Source of the DNA: Streptomyces netropsis
GTDB taxonomy: Bacteria; Actinomycetota; Actinomycetes; Streptomycetales; Streptomycetaceae
NCBI RefSeq assembly: GCF_014203545.1
Contig: NZ_JACHJG010000001.1
Coordinates: forward strand, 372,001-436,000
Reading direction: 5' to 3'
DNA: 64,000 nucleotides
The number at the start of each line of letters is the position of its first letter. Position 1 is the first letter of the stretch. A program made the position numbers and the translations under genes. The notes under the pieces were generated by a model. It made no database searches. It was not told the origin of the DNA and saw only the letters and a list, made by a program, of their open reading frames with translations. Positions 26,173 through 36,038 of the stretch are shown here, piece by piece.

Positions 26173-26715
26173 ATGAGGGCATTGAGGCGACTGCGGGGTC
26201 GGCGGGTGCTGTCCGCGGCGGGTGCCGCGGCGTTGACGGGCACGGCGGTCGTGGCTCTCGCCGCCTGCCGGCCCTCCGACGCGCTCGACACGGCGACCGT
26301 CTCCGTCACCACCGACCAGCTGGCCACCCGGCAGCTGGAGCGTGAGCACATCCCCGTGCGCTGGCTGACCTGCACCGGAAAGGCGGAGTCCGACGGCAGC
26401 ACGGACAAGGACGGCAAGCGCAAGGTGACGGCCGTGGGCGTCGACTGCCAGGGCAGGACCGACAAGGACAAGAAGATCATCGCGTTCGGCAAGGTCACCG
26501 GCATCAACGGCCAGTCGTGCGTCACGGGCTCGCTGACCGTGAAGGTCGACGGGAGGACCGTCTTCGCGGGCGGTGTCCTCGGCGACTGCGGGCAGGCCGG
26601 CGGCGGCCAGGGCAAGCCCCCGCCGCACCCGTCCCCGACGTGCACCGACAAAAAGGGCGACGGCGGGCACGGCACTCACCACGGCGGCAACCAAGGCTCC
26701 CAGCAGGGGAAATAG
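26173..26715 (+). CDS. Secreted lipoprotein, unknown function
   Basis: 180 aa from ATG 26173. A basic start (MRALRRLRGRR), a hydrophobic stretch and the lipobox LAAC give a lipoprotein signal peptide. The mature part is polar (STDKDGKRKVTAVGVDCQGRTDKDKK), with paired cysteines, and ends in a Gly/His-rich tail (GHGTHHGGNQGSQQGK) that could bind metal. I do not recognise the family. The 220-bp gap upstream holds no evident gene. Confidence 0.75.
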   Translation: MRALRRLRGRRVLSAAGAAALTGTAVVALAACRPSDALDTATVSVTTDQLATRQLEREHIPVRWLTCTGKAESDGSTDKDGKRKVTAVGVDCQGRTDKDKKIIAFGKVTGINGQSCVTGSLTVKVDGRTVFAGGVLGDCGQAGGGQGKPPPHPSPTCTDKKGDGGHGTHHGGNQGSQQGK

Positions 26716-26844
26716 GGACGCGCGGCGGCCTGCGCCGCCCCCGACGACGAACTGCCGGCCCATCCGGCCCGGGGCCGTCGCCGTCCGAGTGCGGCCCGGT
26801 AGCATCCGGACCGTACGAGCCGACGACCCGGGAGGAGCCCACCG

Positions 26845-27204
26845 GTGGCGGGAGAACCGCAGGCCGATTGCCTGTTCTGCAAGATCGTGGCGGGGGAGGT
26901 GCCGGCGACCGTCGTGCGGGAGTCCGAAACCGCCGTCGCGTTCCGTGACATCAACCCCCAGGCGCCCACGCACATCCTGGTGATCCCCAAGGTGCACTAC
27001 CCGGACGCCGCCTCCCTGGCGGCGGCCGAGCCGCAGATCGCCGCGGACATACTGCGCGAGGCCGGTGAGGTCGCGGTGCAGGAGGGCGTGGACGAGAAGG
27101 GTTTCCGCATCGTCTTCAACACCGGCGCCGGCGCCGGGCAGACCGTCTTCCACGCGCACGCCCACGTGCTGGGCGGCCGGGGCCTCAACTGGCCTCCCGG
27201 CTGA
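26845..27204 (+). CDS. HIT-family nucleotide-binding protein
   Basis: Histidine-triad hydrolase/transferase of the HINT branch, 119 aa. It has [16 protein letters not shown] at the N-terminus and the triad [13 protein letters not shown] (HxHxH) at the C-terminus. GTG 26845 follows GGGAGGAG. HINT proteins hydrolyse nucleoside phosphoramidates such as AMP-NH2 derivatives. It is 43 bp upstream of the RNase Z gene, probably one transcript. Confidence 0.93.
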   Translation: MAGEPQADCLFCKIVAGEVPATVVRESETAVAFRDINPQAPTHILVIPKVHYPDAASLAAAEPQIAADILREAGEVAVQEGVDEKGFRIVFNTGAGAGQTVFHAHAHVLGGRGLNWPPG

Positions 27205-27247
27205 CCGAAGCACCCCGCACCACACCGAACAGAACGAAAGCAGTCCC

Positions 27248-28156
27248 TTGTCCGTACGCGAACTCGTCGTCCTCGGCACCGCCAGCCAGGTGCCCACCCG
27301 GCACCGCAACCACAACGGCTACGTCCTGCTCTGGGACGGCGAGGGCCTGCTCTTCGACCCCGGTGAGGGCACGCAGCGGCAGATGCTGCGCGCCGGAGTG
27401 GCCGCGCACGACCTGAACCGGCTGTGCGTCACCCACTTCCACGGCGACCACTCCCTCGGCCTCGCCGGGGTGATCCAGCGGATCAACCTCGACCGGGTGC
27501 CGCACCCGGTCACCGCGCACTACCCCGCGAGCGGTCAGCGGTTCTTCGACCGGCTGCGGTACGCCACCGCCTACCGCGAGACGGTGAAGCTGAGCCAGGA
27601 GCCGGTCTCCGGGCCCGGCGGGGTGCTGGCCGCGGCCCCCTCGTACACGCTGGACGCGCGGAAGCTCTCGCACCCCGTCGAGTCCTACGGCTACCGCCTG
27701 GTGGAGCCCGACGGCCGGCGGATGCTGCCCGCGCTGCTGGCGGAGCGCGGGATCGGCGGGCCGGACGTGGGCCGGCTCCAGCGCGAGGGCGCCGTCGGCG
27801 GGGTGACGCTGGACGAGGTGAGCGAGGTGCGGCCCGGGCAGCGGTTCGCGTTCGTCATGGACACCCGGCTGTGCGACGGCGTGTACGAGCTGGCCGAGGG
27901 CTGTGACCTGCTGGTCATCGAGTCCACGTTCCTCGACGAGGACGAGGGGCTCGCCGTCGAGCACGGCCATCTGACGGCCGGCCAGGCGGCGCGGGTCGCG
28001 GCGGAGGCGGGCGTCCGGCATCTGGTGCTGACGCACTTCTCGCAGCGGTACGGCGACCCCACGGTCTTCGAGCGGCAGGCCCGGGCGGCGGGCTTCGAGG
28101 GCGAGCTGACGGTCGCCCGGGACCTGATGCGCGTGCCGGTGCCGAAGAGGCGGTGA
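27248..28156 (+). CDS. rnz: Ribonuclease Z
   Basis: tRNA 3'-processing endonuclease of the metallo-beta-lactamase superfamily, cleaving after the discriminator base. Seen are [19 protein letters not shown], the zinc motif [13 protein letters not shown], an exosite region and [13 protein letters not shown] near the C-terminus with the HEAT-type histidine ([12 protein letters not shown]). Start TTG 27248 (302 aa) was chosen by alignment of the N-terminus to the family; the ribosome site is weak (GAAAG). Confidence 0.92.
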   Translation: MSVRELVVLGTASQVPTRHRNHNGYVLLWDGEGLLFDPGEGTQRQMLRAGVAAHDLNRLCVTHFHGDHSLGLAGVIQRINLDRVPHPVTAHYPASGQRFFDRLRYATAYRETVKLSQEPVSGPGGVLAAAPSYTLDARKLSHPVESYGYRLVEPDGRRMLPALLAERGIGGPDVGRLQREGAVGGVTLDEVSEVRPGQRFAFVMDTRLCDGVYELAEGCDLLVIESTFLDEDEGLAVEHGHLTAGQAARVAAEAGVRHLVLTHFSQRYGDPTVFERQARAAGFEGELTVARDLMRVPVPKRR

Positions 28157-28181
28157 CCACCGCCCCCTCGGCAGCGGAACC

Positions 28182-28985
28182 CTACGGGAGGAAGTACATC
28201 GGGTTGGGGAGCTTGAAGGTGCGGTCGGCGTAGCCGCCCTTCAGGTCGCTGTACTGGTCGCCGAAGTTGGCGACGATGTCGTACCCCTGGGACTCGATGT
28301 GCTTCCGCGTGCCCGCCTTGTACTCGACCGTGGTGCAGGTGGCACCGCAGGGCAGGTAGGCCGGCGGGTTCTTCTTGTTCTTCAGGAAGAAGTGCGCGGG
28401 GTCGGCGACGGGCTTGTAGCCGACGTTCTTGAGGTTGCGCGCACTCCACTCGCGCTGGTGCTCGCCGCGCCCGGTGACGTAGAAGACCTCGATCCCCTTG
28501 GACTTGGCCCAGTTGACGAGCTTCGGCATGCCGAAGACCGGGGACATGTCGGTGGACTTCAGATAGGCGTCCTGCGACTCGGGCGTGAAGTGGAAGCCGA
28601 CCTGGAGCTCGTAGTTGTAGCTCAGCAGGGTGGTGTCGTCCAGGTCCAGGACGATGGCGGGCCTGGCCTTCTTGCCCCTGGCGTTCTTCGCGCCGTTCTT
28701 CACGACGCCCTCGAGGTGGGCCTTGGCCTTCTTCTCGATGTCCGCGACCTGCTTGGCGTAGTTGCTGTCGGGCGAGGCGTAGTGCTGGCCCGCCGCGTCG
28801 ACGGTGTCGCCGTAGTACGCCTTGATCTTGTCGGTGACCTTGGTGAGGTTCGGGATCTCCTTGTCCGTGCGCGGCGCGGCGTGGTCGGCGGAGGCCGCAC
28901 CGGCCGCGAACAGACCGGCGCCGACGGCCACGGCGGCGGTGGCGGCCGCTATGCGGACGCGCTTCGAGGAAGAAGAAAGGGTCAC
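28182..28985 (-). CDS. Secreted HAD-superfamily acid phosphatase (class III/IIIB-like)
   Basis: 267 aa from GTG 28985 with AGGAG seven bases upstream. A cleavable signal peptide (KRVRIAAATAAVAVGAGLF, then ASA) precedes the mature enzyme. The nucleophile motif DxDxT is VLDLDDTTLLSYNYE, followed by VFYVTGRGEHQREWSARNL (motif II) and NFGDQYSDLKGG (motif III). It probably dephosphorylates external phosphate esters. A textbook promoter lies just upstream (29030-29058). It converges on rnz with a 25-bp gap. Confidence 0.88.
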   Translation of the reverse strand: MTLSSSSKRVRIAAATAAVAVGAGLFAAGAASADHAAPRTDKEIPNLTKVTDKIKAYYGDTVDAAGQHYASPDSNYAKQVADIEKKAKAHLEGVVKNGAKNARGKKARPAIVLDLDDTTLLSYNYELQVGFHFTPESQDAYLKSTDMSPVFGMPKLVNWAKSKGIEVFYVTGRGEHQREWSARNLKNVGYKPVADPAHFFLKNKKNPPAYLPCGATCTTVEYKAGTRKHIESQGYDIVANFGDQYSDLKGGYADRTFKLPNPMYFLP

Positions 28986-29029
28986 GTGCGGGCTCCTGGA
29001 GAACAGGGAAGTGAGGCGGTCAGAACAGT

Positions 29030-29058
29030 TATCTACGCGCGCAGACCCCCGCCGTCAA
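29030..29058 (-). promoter_or_regulatory. HrdB-type promoter of the HAD phosphatase gene
   Basis: On the minus strand TTGACG-17-TAGATA, close to consensus. It gives a 5' leader of about 40 nt before the GTG at 28985. Confidence 0.8.
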
Positions 29059-29074
29059 TCTACGCGCGGAGACC
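29031..29074. repeat. Direct repeat pair spanning the phosphatase promoter
   Basis: ATCTACGCGCGCAGACC (29031-29047) and ATCTACGCGCGGAGACC (29058-29074) are 27 bp apart, 16 of 17 identical. One covers the -10 box and one lies just upstream of the -35 box, suggesting a pair of operator sites. Confidence 0.6.
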
Positions 29075-29176
29075 GGGACCGACAGGCGGTGATGACGGCA
29101 CGTCAGGCCCCTTCCGGCGGGCCGCGTCCGCTGCGCGTACGGTGTGGACTGACCAGTGATGAGAAGGGGACCCGCC

Positions 29177-30262
29177 ATGGCGCAGGAAGTACGTGGAGTG
29201 ATCGCACCCGGCAAGAACCAGCCGGTGCGGGTGGAGACGATCGTCGTGCCGGACCCGGGGCCCGGCGAGGCCGTGGTGAAGGTGCAGGCGTGCGGCGTCT
29301 GCCACACCGATCTGCACTACAAGCAGGGCGGCATCAACGACGACTTCCCCTTCCTCCTCGGCCATGAGGCGGCGGGCGTCGTGGAGGCCGTCGGCGACGG
29401 CGTCAGCGAGGTGGCTCCGGGCGACTTCGTCATCCTCAACTGGCGGGCCGTCTGCGGCCAGTGCCGGGCGTGTCTGCGCGGCCGCCCGCAGTACTGCTTC
29501 GCCACGCACAACGCCAAGCAGAAGATGACGCTGACCGACGGGACGGAGCTGTCCCCGGCGCTCGGCATCGGCGCGTTCGCGGAGAAGACGCTGGTCGCCG
29601 CCGGCCAGTGCACGAAGGTCGACCCCGCCGTCTCCCCGGCGGTCGCCGGGCTGCTCGGCTGCGGCGTCATGGCGGGCATCGGCGCGGCGATCAACACCGG
29701 CCGGGTCGGCCGTGGCGACTCCGTCGCCGTCATCGGCTGCGGCGGCGTGGGCGACGCGGCCATCGCGGGCTCCCGGCTGGCGGGGGCGGCCCGGATCATC
29801 GCCGTCGACATCGACGACCGCAAGCTCCAGACGGCCCTGACCATGGGCGCCACCCACACGGTCAACTCGCGCACCACGGACCCCGTCGAGGCGATCCGCG
29901 AGCTGACCGGCGGCTTCGGCGCCGACGTCGTCATCGAGGCCGTCGGCCGCCCCGAGACGTACGAGCAGGCCTTCTACGCCCGCGACCTGGCCGGCACCGT
30001 CGTCCTGGTCGGGGTGCCCACCCCCGAGATGAAGCTGGAGCTGCCGCTGCTCGACGTCTTCGGCCGCGGTGGCGCGCTGAAGTCCTCCTGGTACGGCGAC
30101 TGCCTGCCCTCCCGCGACTTCCCGATGCTCGTCGACCTGCACCTGCAGGGGCGGCTCGACCTCGCCGCGTTCGTGACCGAGACGATCGGGCTGGGGGACG
30201 TGGAGAAGGCGTTCGAGCGGATGCACGAAGGCGATGTGCTCCGCTCGGTCGTCGTGTTCTGA
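29177..30262 (+). CDS. mscR: S-(hydroxymethyl)mycothiol dehydrogenase (MscR-like)
   Basis: Zinc-dependent alcohol dehydrogenase that oxidises the mycothiol adduct of formaldehyde and can reduce S-nitrosomycothiol. It has 361 aa; ATG 29177 follows AAGGGG at seven bases. Catalytic zinc ligands are in [10 protein letters not shown] and [12 protein letters not shown]; the structural zinc loop is [15 protein letters not shown]. The NAD fold is [22 protein letters not shown]. It lacks the neighbouring MBL hydrolase often found with mscR. Its S-nitrosothiol activity would be relevant if nitrite stress arises from the cluster, though that link is inference. Confidence 0.88.
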   Translation: MAQEVRGVIAPGKNQPVRVETIVVPDPGPGEAVVKVQACGVCHTDLHYKQGGINDDFPFLLGHEAAGVVEAVGDGVSEVAPGDFVILNWRAVCGQCRACLRGRPQYCFATHNAKQKMTLTDGTELSPALGIGAFAEKTLVAAGQCTKVDPAVSPAVAGLLGCGVMAGIGAAINTGRVGRGDSVAVIGCGGVGDAAIAGSRLAGAARIIAVDIDDRKLQTALTMGATHTVNSRTTDPVEAIRELTGGFGADVVIEAVGRPETYEQAFYARDLAGTVVLVGVPTPEMKLELPLLDVFGRGGALKSSWYGDCLPSRDFPMLVDLHLQGRLDLAAFVTETIGLGDVEKAFERMHEGDVLRSVVVF

Positions 30263-30284
30263 TCACGGGAGCCCAGTCCGATCA

Positions 30285-30306
30285 AGCCCGTCCGGCGAGT
30301 GAGGAC
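30285..30306. repeat. Degenerate single arm of the dispersed repeat
   Basis: AGCCCGTCCGGCGAGTGAGG plus AC differs at two positions from the right arm of the hairpin elements at 45590 and 61789. It sits between mscR and the convergent GH4 gene. Confidence 0.6.
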
Positions 30307-30412
30307 GCGCCCGCAGGGCACCCGCCGCCGCAGGCGGCGAGACGGCCCGCGGTCGGCACGACAAACCGCAGGCGGCACGGACGGCCCGTAGCCGCAGATC
30401 CGCCGGACAGGC

Positions 30413-31738
30413 CTACGCCGGGCAGGCCCGGTCCAGGATGCGGGCCGCGACGGCCGGGGAGTCGACCAGGGGGTGCAGGGCCATGGCGCGCAGCGCGGCG
30501 CCGTGGTTCTCGCCCACGGCCGCGTCGATGGCGGCCCGTTCGACGGCCTTGAGCTGGAGCATCAGCCCCAGCTGGTCCTCACGCAAAGGGGCGCACGGCA
30601 ACGGCCGTGCGCCCTTCGCGCCCACCTCGCAGACCGTCTCGATGATTGCCTCGGGGTCCAGCGCCGGCACCGTCGTGCCGTTGCGGACGTTGAGGATCAG
30701 CCGGGTGCGCTCGTCCCTGGCGACCGCCCGCATCAGGGCCAGGGCCACCTGGTCGTAGCCGCCGCCGTCCAGGTCGCACGAGTCGCGCTGCCAGCCGCCG
30801 CTGGCCGCCCGGCTCTCGGCCATGTACGTCTCCTCGCGGTGCAGCCGGGTCCGCTCCCACAGCGCGTACGCCCGCTCGGGCTCGGCCGCGGCCGCCGCGA
30901 AGAAGCCGCCCTGCTGCTGGTCGAGGAACTCGCCCCGGGTCTCCGGCGACTCCAGCACCGCGTGCAGGGTCTCCCGGCGGAAGTAGTAATAGTGCAGGTA
31001 TTCGTTCGGCAGCGAGCCGAGGGCCTGGAGCCACCGCGCGCCGAAGAGCTTGCCCTCCTCGAAGGAGGACAGGGCCTCCTCGTCCGCCAGCAGCCCCGGC
31101 AGCAGGTCCCGGCCGTCCAGCGTCAACGAGCGCAGCCAGCCGAGGTGGTTGAGGCCCACGTAGTCGAATCCGACCCGGTCCGGGTCGGCGCCCGCCGCCC
31201 GCGCGGCGCGCCGCACCAGCCCCACGGGTGAGTCGCAGATGCCGATGACCCGTTCACCCAGAACGGCCGACATCGCCTCGGTCACCATGCCCGCGGGATT
31301 GGTGAAGTTGATGACCCAGGCGTTCGGGGCGAGCGCCGCGACCCGCTCGGCGATGTGCAGCGCCACCGGGATCGTCCGCAGCCCGTAGAGCACACCGCCC
31401 GCGCCCACGGTCTCCTGGCCCAACACCAGCTCGCCCAGCGGAATCCTTTCATCGCGCACCCGCCCGGCCGTGCCGCCCACCCGGATCGCGGAGAAGACGA
31501 AGTCCGCCCCGCGCAGCGCCTCGTCCAGGTCCTCGGCGGTCGTCACGACGGGGGCGCCCGGGACGCCCTCCGCCTGCTCGGCCAGCACGTTCGCGATCAC
31601 CTTCAGCCGTGCGGAGTCGGTGTCGTACAGCGTGAGTTCGGTGCAGCGCCCCGGTGCCTCGCGCCGCGCGTCGTCCAACAGGGCCCGGTGCACCAGAGGC
31701 ACCCGGAAACCGCCACCGCCGAGAATCGTCAGCTTCAT
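30413..31738 (-). CDS. GH4-family 6-phospho-glycosidase
   Basis: NAD+- and Mn2+-dependent glycosidase acting by redox elimination, 441 aa from ATG 31738. The N-terminal nucleotide fold reads KLTILGGGGFRVPLVHRALL. NFTNPAGMVTEA, GICDSPVGLVRRAA and the metal-site stretch DYVGLNHLGWLRS are typical of the 6-phospho-beta-glucosidase branch. There are no PTS genes nearby; the divergent PfkB kinase 72 bp away may share its sugar pathway. A TACGTT hexamer seven bases before the ATG suggests a leaderless transcript. Confidence 0.9.
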   Translation of the reverse strand: MKLTILGGGGFRVPLVHRALLDDARREAPGRCTELTLYDTDSARLKVIANVLAEQAEGVPGAPVVTTAEDLDEALRGADFVFSAIRVGGTAGRVRDERIPLGELVLGQETVGAGGVLYGLRTIPVALHIAERVAALAPNAWVINFTNPAGMVTEAMSAVLGERVIGICDSPVGLVRRAARAAGADPDRVGFDYVGLNHLGWLRSLTLDGRDLLPGLLADEEALSSFEEGKLFGARWLQALGSLPNEYLHYYYFRRETLHAVLESPETRGEFLDQQQGGFFAAAAAEPERAYALWERTRLHREETYMAESRAASGGWQRDSCDLDGGGYDQVALALMRAVARDERTRLILNVRNGTTVPALDPEAIIETVCEVGAKGARPLPCAPLREDQLGLMLQLKAVERAAIDAAVGENHGAALRAMALHPLVDSPAVAARILDRACPA

Positions 31739-31810
31739 GGCCCGGAACGTATCGCAGCATCGGGCAGACTGTCGGGACCCGCACCCCGTGAAGAGGAGCA
31801 GCGAGCGAGC

Positions 31811-32968
31811 ATGACGATTTTCTCGCCTCATGCGGCACCGCAGACGGCACTGTCCGGCGAGCGTTCCGAGGGGTTCGAGGGCGCCGCCCCGGTCCTCGAC
31901 CCGCTGGCCGAGGTCCGGGCGGAGGGCGACCCGGAGACGGACGTCTATCTGACCGGGACCGTCTTCCTCGACATCATCTTCACCGGCCTGGACTCGGCCC
32001 CCGTGCGCGGCACCGAGTCCTGGGCGCGCGGCATGGGCTCCAGCCCCGGCGGCATCGCCAACATGGCCACCGCTCTCGCCCGGCTGGGCCTGCGGACCTC
32101 GCTCGCCGCCGCCTTCGGCGACGACATGTACGGGGAGTACTGCTGGGAGGCCCTCTCCCGTGGCGAGGGCATCGACCTGGGGCTCTCCCGCACGGTCCCC
32201 GGCTGGCACTCTCCGGTGACCGTCTCCATGGCCTACGAGGGCGAGCGCACGATGGTCTCGCACGGGCACGAGGCCCCGCCGCCCGGCGAAGGGGGCGCGC
32301 CCGCCCCCGAGTGCCCGCCGCCCGCCCGCGCCTGCGTGGCGCTGCTGGTGCCCGGCCGGCAGGAGGAGTGGATCGGCACCGCGGCCCGGCGCGGCAGCCG
32401 GGTCTTCGCCGACGTCGGCTGGGACGAGACCGGCCGCTGGGACCCCTCGGACCTGGCCGATCTGGAGCACTGCGAGGCGTTCCTGCCCAATGCCGAGGAG
32501 GCCATGCGCTACACCCGGACCGACTGCCCGCGCGCCGCCGCCCGGGCGCTGGCCGAGAAGGTGCCGCTCGCCGTCGTCACGATGGGTGAGCGGGGTGCCT
32601 TCGCGGTGGACAGCCGCACCGGGGAGAGCGCCGAGGTGCCGGCCATCGCCGTCGAGGCGCTGGACCCCACCGGTGCCGGGGACGTCTTCGTCGCGGGCTT
32701 CGTGACCGGCACCCTGGCCGGCTGGCCGCTCGCGGACCGGCTGGCCTTCGCGGGCCTGACCGCCGCCCTGTCCGTACAGGAATTCGGAGGGTCACTCTCC
32801 GCGCCCGGCTGGGTGGAGATCGCCGCCTGGTGGCAGCACGTGCGGTCCTACGACGACTCCCCGTCCGCCCTGCGCCGCTACGCCTTCCTCGACGGCATCC
32901 TCCCCGCCGCCGCCCGCCCCTGGCCGCTGCGCCGGGCCGTGCCCACGCTCGGATTCCGCCAGCCGTGA
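31811..32968 (+). CDS. PfkB-family carbohydrate kinase
   Basis: Ribokinase-like sugar kinase, 385 aa from ATG 31811. Seen are VYLTGTVFLDIIFTGL, the glycine-pair signature SSPGGIANMATALARLG and the C-terminal DPTGAGDVFVAGFV holding the catalytic aspartate and anion hole. The sugar is not identifiable. About 40 N-terminal residues precede the conserved core and look disordered. Divergent from the GH4 gene, implying a shared control region of 72 bp. Confidence 0.88.
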   Translation: MTIFSPHAAPQTALSGERSEGFEGAAPVLDPLAEVRAEGDPETDVYLTGTVFLDIIFTGLDSAPVRGTESWARGMGSSPGGIANMATALARLGLRTSLAAAFGDDMYGEYCWEALSRGEGIDLGLSRTVPGWHSPVTVSMAYEGERTMVSHGHEAPPPGEGGAPAPECPPPARACVALLVPGRQEEWIGTAARRGSRVFADVGWDETGRWDPSDLADLEHCEAFLPNAEEAMRYTRTDCPRAAARALAEKVPLAVVTMGERGAFAVDSRTGESAEVPAIAVEALDPTGAGDVFVAGFVTGTLAGWPLADRLAFAGLTAALSVQEFGGSLSAPGWVEIAAWWQHVRSYDDSPSALRRYAFLDGILPAAARPWPLRRAVPTLGFRQP

Positions 32969-33153
32969 CCGGCGGCCACCGGCCTGCTGTGAACGGCCGC
33001 CACCGGCCTGCCGTAAAACCCCTCGGGCCGGCCGGCACACCGTCGTACCCTTGATATCCCAAGGATGTCCGGAGACATCGGGCGGATTTCGCTCCATCCG
33101 GGCACGTCGGAACGCAGGAAAAGAGGGGATGAGCAGGCCCGAGTGGCCGGCCC

Positions 33154-34146
33154 ATGACTCAGACACCCACACGACCGCAGGCGACAGCCCGGTTCACGGT
33201 CCCGGCCAAGCACCCCATGGTGACGGTCCTGGGCTCCGGGGACGCGCTCCTGCGCGTGATCGAGAAGGCCTTCCCCCACGTGGACATCCACGTCCGGGGC
33301 AATGAAGTCAGCGCCGCCGGGGAGCCGCCGGAAGTCGCCCTCGTGCAGCGCCTGTTCGACGAGATGATGCTGGTGCTCCGCACCGGACAGCCGATGACGG
33401 AGGACGCGGTGGAACGCTCGATCGCGATGCTGCGGGGCGAGGGCGACGGGGACGAGACCCCGGCCGAGGTCCTCACACAGAACATTCTCTCCAGCCGCGG
33501 TCGCACGATCCGGCCCAAGACGCTCAACCAGAAGCGCTATGTCGACGCCATCGACAAGCACACGGTCGTCTTCGGCATCGGCCCCGCCGGCACCGGCAAG
33601 ACGTATCTGGCCATGGCCAAGGCGGTCCAGGCCCTGCAGTCCAAGCAGGTCAACCGGATCATCCTGACCCGGCCGGCCGTCGAGGCGGGCGAGCGGCTCG
33701 GCTTCCTGCCCGGCACGCTCTACGAGAAGATCGACCCGTATCTGCGGCCGCTCTACGACGCCCTGCACGACATGCTCGACCCCGACTCCATCCCCCGGCT
33801 GATGGCCGCCGGGACGATCGAGGTCGCGCCGCTCGCCTACATGCGCGGCCGGACGCTCAACGACGCCTTCATCATCCTCGACGAGGCGCAGAACACCAGC
33901 GCCGAGCAGATGAAGATGTTCCTCACCCGCCTGGGCTTCGACTCCAAGATCGTCATCACCGGTGACGTCACCCAGATCGACCTCCCCGGCGGCACCAAGA
34001 GCGGTCTGCGGCAGGTCGTGGACATCCTGGAAGGCGTCGAGGACGTCCACTTCTCGCGGCTCACCAGCACGGACGTGGTCCGGCACAAGCTGGTCGGCCG
34101 TATTGTCGACGCGTACGAGCAGTTCGACGAGCGCAACGGAAAGTAA
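33154..34146 (+). CDS. ybeZ: PhoH-like ATPase (YbeZ)
   Basis: P-loop NTPase linked to RNA metabolism, usually partnered with YbeY. 330 aa. Walker A GPAGTGKT lies in VVFGIGPAGTGKTYLAMAKAVQAL, Walker B is FIILDEAQNTS, and TGDVTQIDLP is the sensor region. An N-terminal KH-like segment (FPHVDIHVRGNEVSAAG) precedes the ATPase. The ybeY gene starts 12 bp after the stop, forming the conserved ybeZ-ybeY-CNNM unit. Confidence 0.95.
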   Translation: MTQTPTRPQATARFTVPAKHPMVTVLGSGDALLRVIEKAFPHVDIHVRGNEVSAAGEPPEVALVQRLFDEMMLVLRTGQPMTEDAVERSIAMLRGEGDGDETPAEVLTQNILSSRGRTIRPKTLNQKRYVDAIDKHTVVFGIGPAGTGKTYLAMAKAVQALQSKQVNRIILTRPAVEAGERLGFLPGTLYEKIDPYLRPLYDALHDMLDPDSIPRLMAAGTIEVAPLAYMRGRTLNDAFIILDEAQNTSAEQMKMFLTRLGFDSKIVITGDVTQIDLPGGTKSGLRQVVDILEGVEDVHFSRLTSTDVVRHKLVGRIVDAYEQFDERNGK

Positions 34147-34158
34147 GTAATCGAAGCG

Positions 34159-34656
34159 ATGGCAATCGACGTCAACAACGAATCCGGCACGGACATCGAC
34201 GAGCAGGCGATCCTCGACGTCGCCCGCTACGCCCTGGCCCGGATGCGTATCCACCCGCTCTCCGAACTCTCGGTCATCGTCGTTGACGCCGACGCCATGG
34301 AGCAGCTCCACATCCAGTGGATGGACCTGCCCGGGCCCACCGATGTGATGTCCTTCCCGATGGACGAGCTCCGCCCGCCGGCCAAGGACGACGACGAGCC
34401 GCCGCAGGGCCTGCTCGGCGACATCGTGCTCTGCCCGGAGGTCGCGAAGAAGCAGGGCGAGGAGGCGCCGACCGGGCACTCCATGGACGAGGAGCTCCAG
34501 CTCCTGACCGTCCACGGCGTCCTCCACCTCCTGGGCTACGACCACGAGGAGCCGGACGAGAAGGCCGAGATGTTCGGCCTCCAGGCGGCGATCATCGACG
34601 GCTGGCGTGCCGAGCGCGGGATCGAAGGAGCCTCCCCGGCTCCCACGATCACGTGA
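34159..34656 (+). CDS. ybeY: Endoribonuclease YbeY
   Basis: Zinc-dependent RNase involved in 16S rRNA 3' maturation and ribosome quality control. 165 aa. The metal motif [16 protein letters not shown] (HGxLHLxGYDH) is complete and [10 protein letters not shown] precedes it. Coupled downstream to the CNNM gene by a GTGA overlap. Confidence 0.96.
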   Translation: MAIDVNNESGTDIDEQAILDVARYALARMRIHPLSELSVIVVDADAMEQLHIQWMDLPGPTDVMSFPMDELRPPAKDDDEPPQGLLGDIVLCPEVAKKQGEEAPTGHSMDEELQLLTVHGVLHLLGYDHEEPDEKAEMFGLQAAIIDGWRAERGIEGASPAPTIT

Positions 34657-35960
34657 CCGGGCAGCTGATCGCCGCCGCGGTCCTGCTCCTGGTCGTCGCC
34701 TGGCTCGCCGCCTGCGCGGAGGCGGGCCTGGCCCGCACCACCCGGTTCCGCGCCGAGGAGGCCGTCCGGGCGGGCCGCCGCGGCAGCGCCAAGCTGATGG
34801 CCGTCGCCGCCGACCCGACCCGCTACCTCAATGTGGCGCTGCTGGTGCGCGTCGCCTGCGAGATGGCGGCCGGTGTCCTGGTGACGTACGTCTGCCTGCG
34901 GGAATTCGACAAGACCTGGCAGGCGCTGACGGTCGCCATCGCGGTGATGGTCCTCGTCTCCTATGTGGCAGTCGGCGTCTCCCCGCGCACCATCGGCCGC
35001 CAGCACCCGCTCAACACCGCGACGGTGGCCGCGTACGTCCTGCTGCCGCTCGCCCGGATCATGGGCCCGGTGCCGCGGCTGCTGATCCTCATCGGCAACG
35101 CCCTCACCCCCGGCAAGGGCTTCCGCATGGGCCCGTTCGCCTCCGAGGCGGAGCTGCGGGCCATGGTCGACCTGGCGGAGAAGGAGTCGCTGATCGAGGA
35201 CGACGAGCGCCGGATGGTGCACTCCGTCTTCGAGCTCGGCGACACGCTCGTCCGCGAGGTCATGGTGCCCCGCACGGACCTCGTCGTCATCGAGCGCGGC
35301 AAGACCATCCGCCAGGCGCTGACCCTCGCGCTCCGCTCGGGCTTCTCCCGGATCCCGGTCACCGGCGAGAGCGAGGACGACATCGTCGGCATCGTCTACC
35401 TCAAGGACCTGGTCCGGAAGACGCACATCAGCCGTGACGCCGAGTCCGAGCTGGTCTCGACGGCGATGCGTCCCGCGGTCTTCGTGCCCGACACCAAGAA
35501 CGCGGGCGACCTGCTGCGGGAGATGCAGCAGCAGCGCACCCACTGCGCGGTCGTCATCGACGAATACGGCGGCACCGCCGGCATCGTCACGATCGAGGAC
35601 ATCCTCGAGGAGATCGTCGGTGAGATCACCGACGAGTACGACCGCGAGCTGCCGCCCGTGGAGGAACTCGGCGACGACCGCTACCGCGTCACGGCCCGCC
35701 TCGACATCGGCGACCTCGGCGAGCTGTACGGCCTGGAGCTGGACGACGAGGACGTGGAGACGGTCGGCGGCCTGCTCGCCAAGTCCCTCGGCCGCGTCCC
35801 CATCGCCGGCGCCACGGCCGAGGTCGACCTCACCGACGACACCACCGACCCCATGCTGCGCGCCCTGCGCCTGACCGCCGAATCGGCGGCGGGCCGCCGC
35901 AACCGCATCGTGACGGTCCTGGTCGAGCCGGTCCGCCCGCCGGAACCGGACGAGGACTGA
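34653..35960 (+). CDS. CNNM/CorC-type membrane protein with CBS domains
   Basis: Hemolysin-C/CNNM family, probably a divalent-cation (Mg2+/Co2+) transporter. 435 aa from GTG 34653. The N-terminal DUF21 membrane domain has four hydrophobic segments. A CBS pair follows ([74 protein letters not shown]). The C-terminal CorC_HlyC domain ends the protein. Membrane-located, co-transcribed with ybeY. Confidence 0.93.
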   Translation: MTGQLIAAAVLLLVVAWLAACAEAGLARTTRFRAEEAVRAGRRGSAKLMAVAADPTRYLNVALLVRVACEMAAGVLVTYVCLREFDKTWQALTVAIAVMVLVSYVAVGVSPRTIGRQHPLNTATVAAYVLLPLARIMGPVPRLLILIGNALTPGKGFRMGPFASEAELRAMVDLAEKESLIEDDERRMVHSVFELGDTLVREVMVPRTDLVVIERGKTIRQALTLALRSGFSRIPVTGESEDDIVGIVYLKDLVRKTHISRDAESELVSTAMRPAVFVPDTKNAGDLLREMQQQRTHCAVVIDEYGGTAGIVTIEDILEEIVGEITDEYDRELPPVEELGDDRYRVTARLDIGDLGELYGLELDDEDVETVGGLLAKSLGRVPIAGATAEVDLTDDTTDPMLRALRLTAESAAGRRNRIVTVLVEPVRPPEPDED

Positions 35961-35985
35961 GCGAGCGCCTTTGCCGCACGCCGGG

Positions 35986-36020
35986 GTGGCCCGCGACGAT
36001 CACCGATCGTCGCGGGCCAC
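35986..36020. terminator. Bidirectional terminator between convergent genes
   Basis: Perfect 15-bp inverted repeat (GTGGCCCGCGACGAT) with a 5-nt loop, placed between the CNNM stop and the MFS stop on the other strand. Confidence 0.85.
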
Positions 36021-36038
36021 CGTCGTGCTGAGGCCGGA

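Noticed and set aside
36001..36005. Hairpin at 35986-36020 as an operator
   Set aside because: It lies exactly between two convergent stop codons, where a bidirectional terminator is the simpler reading.
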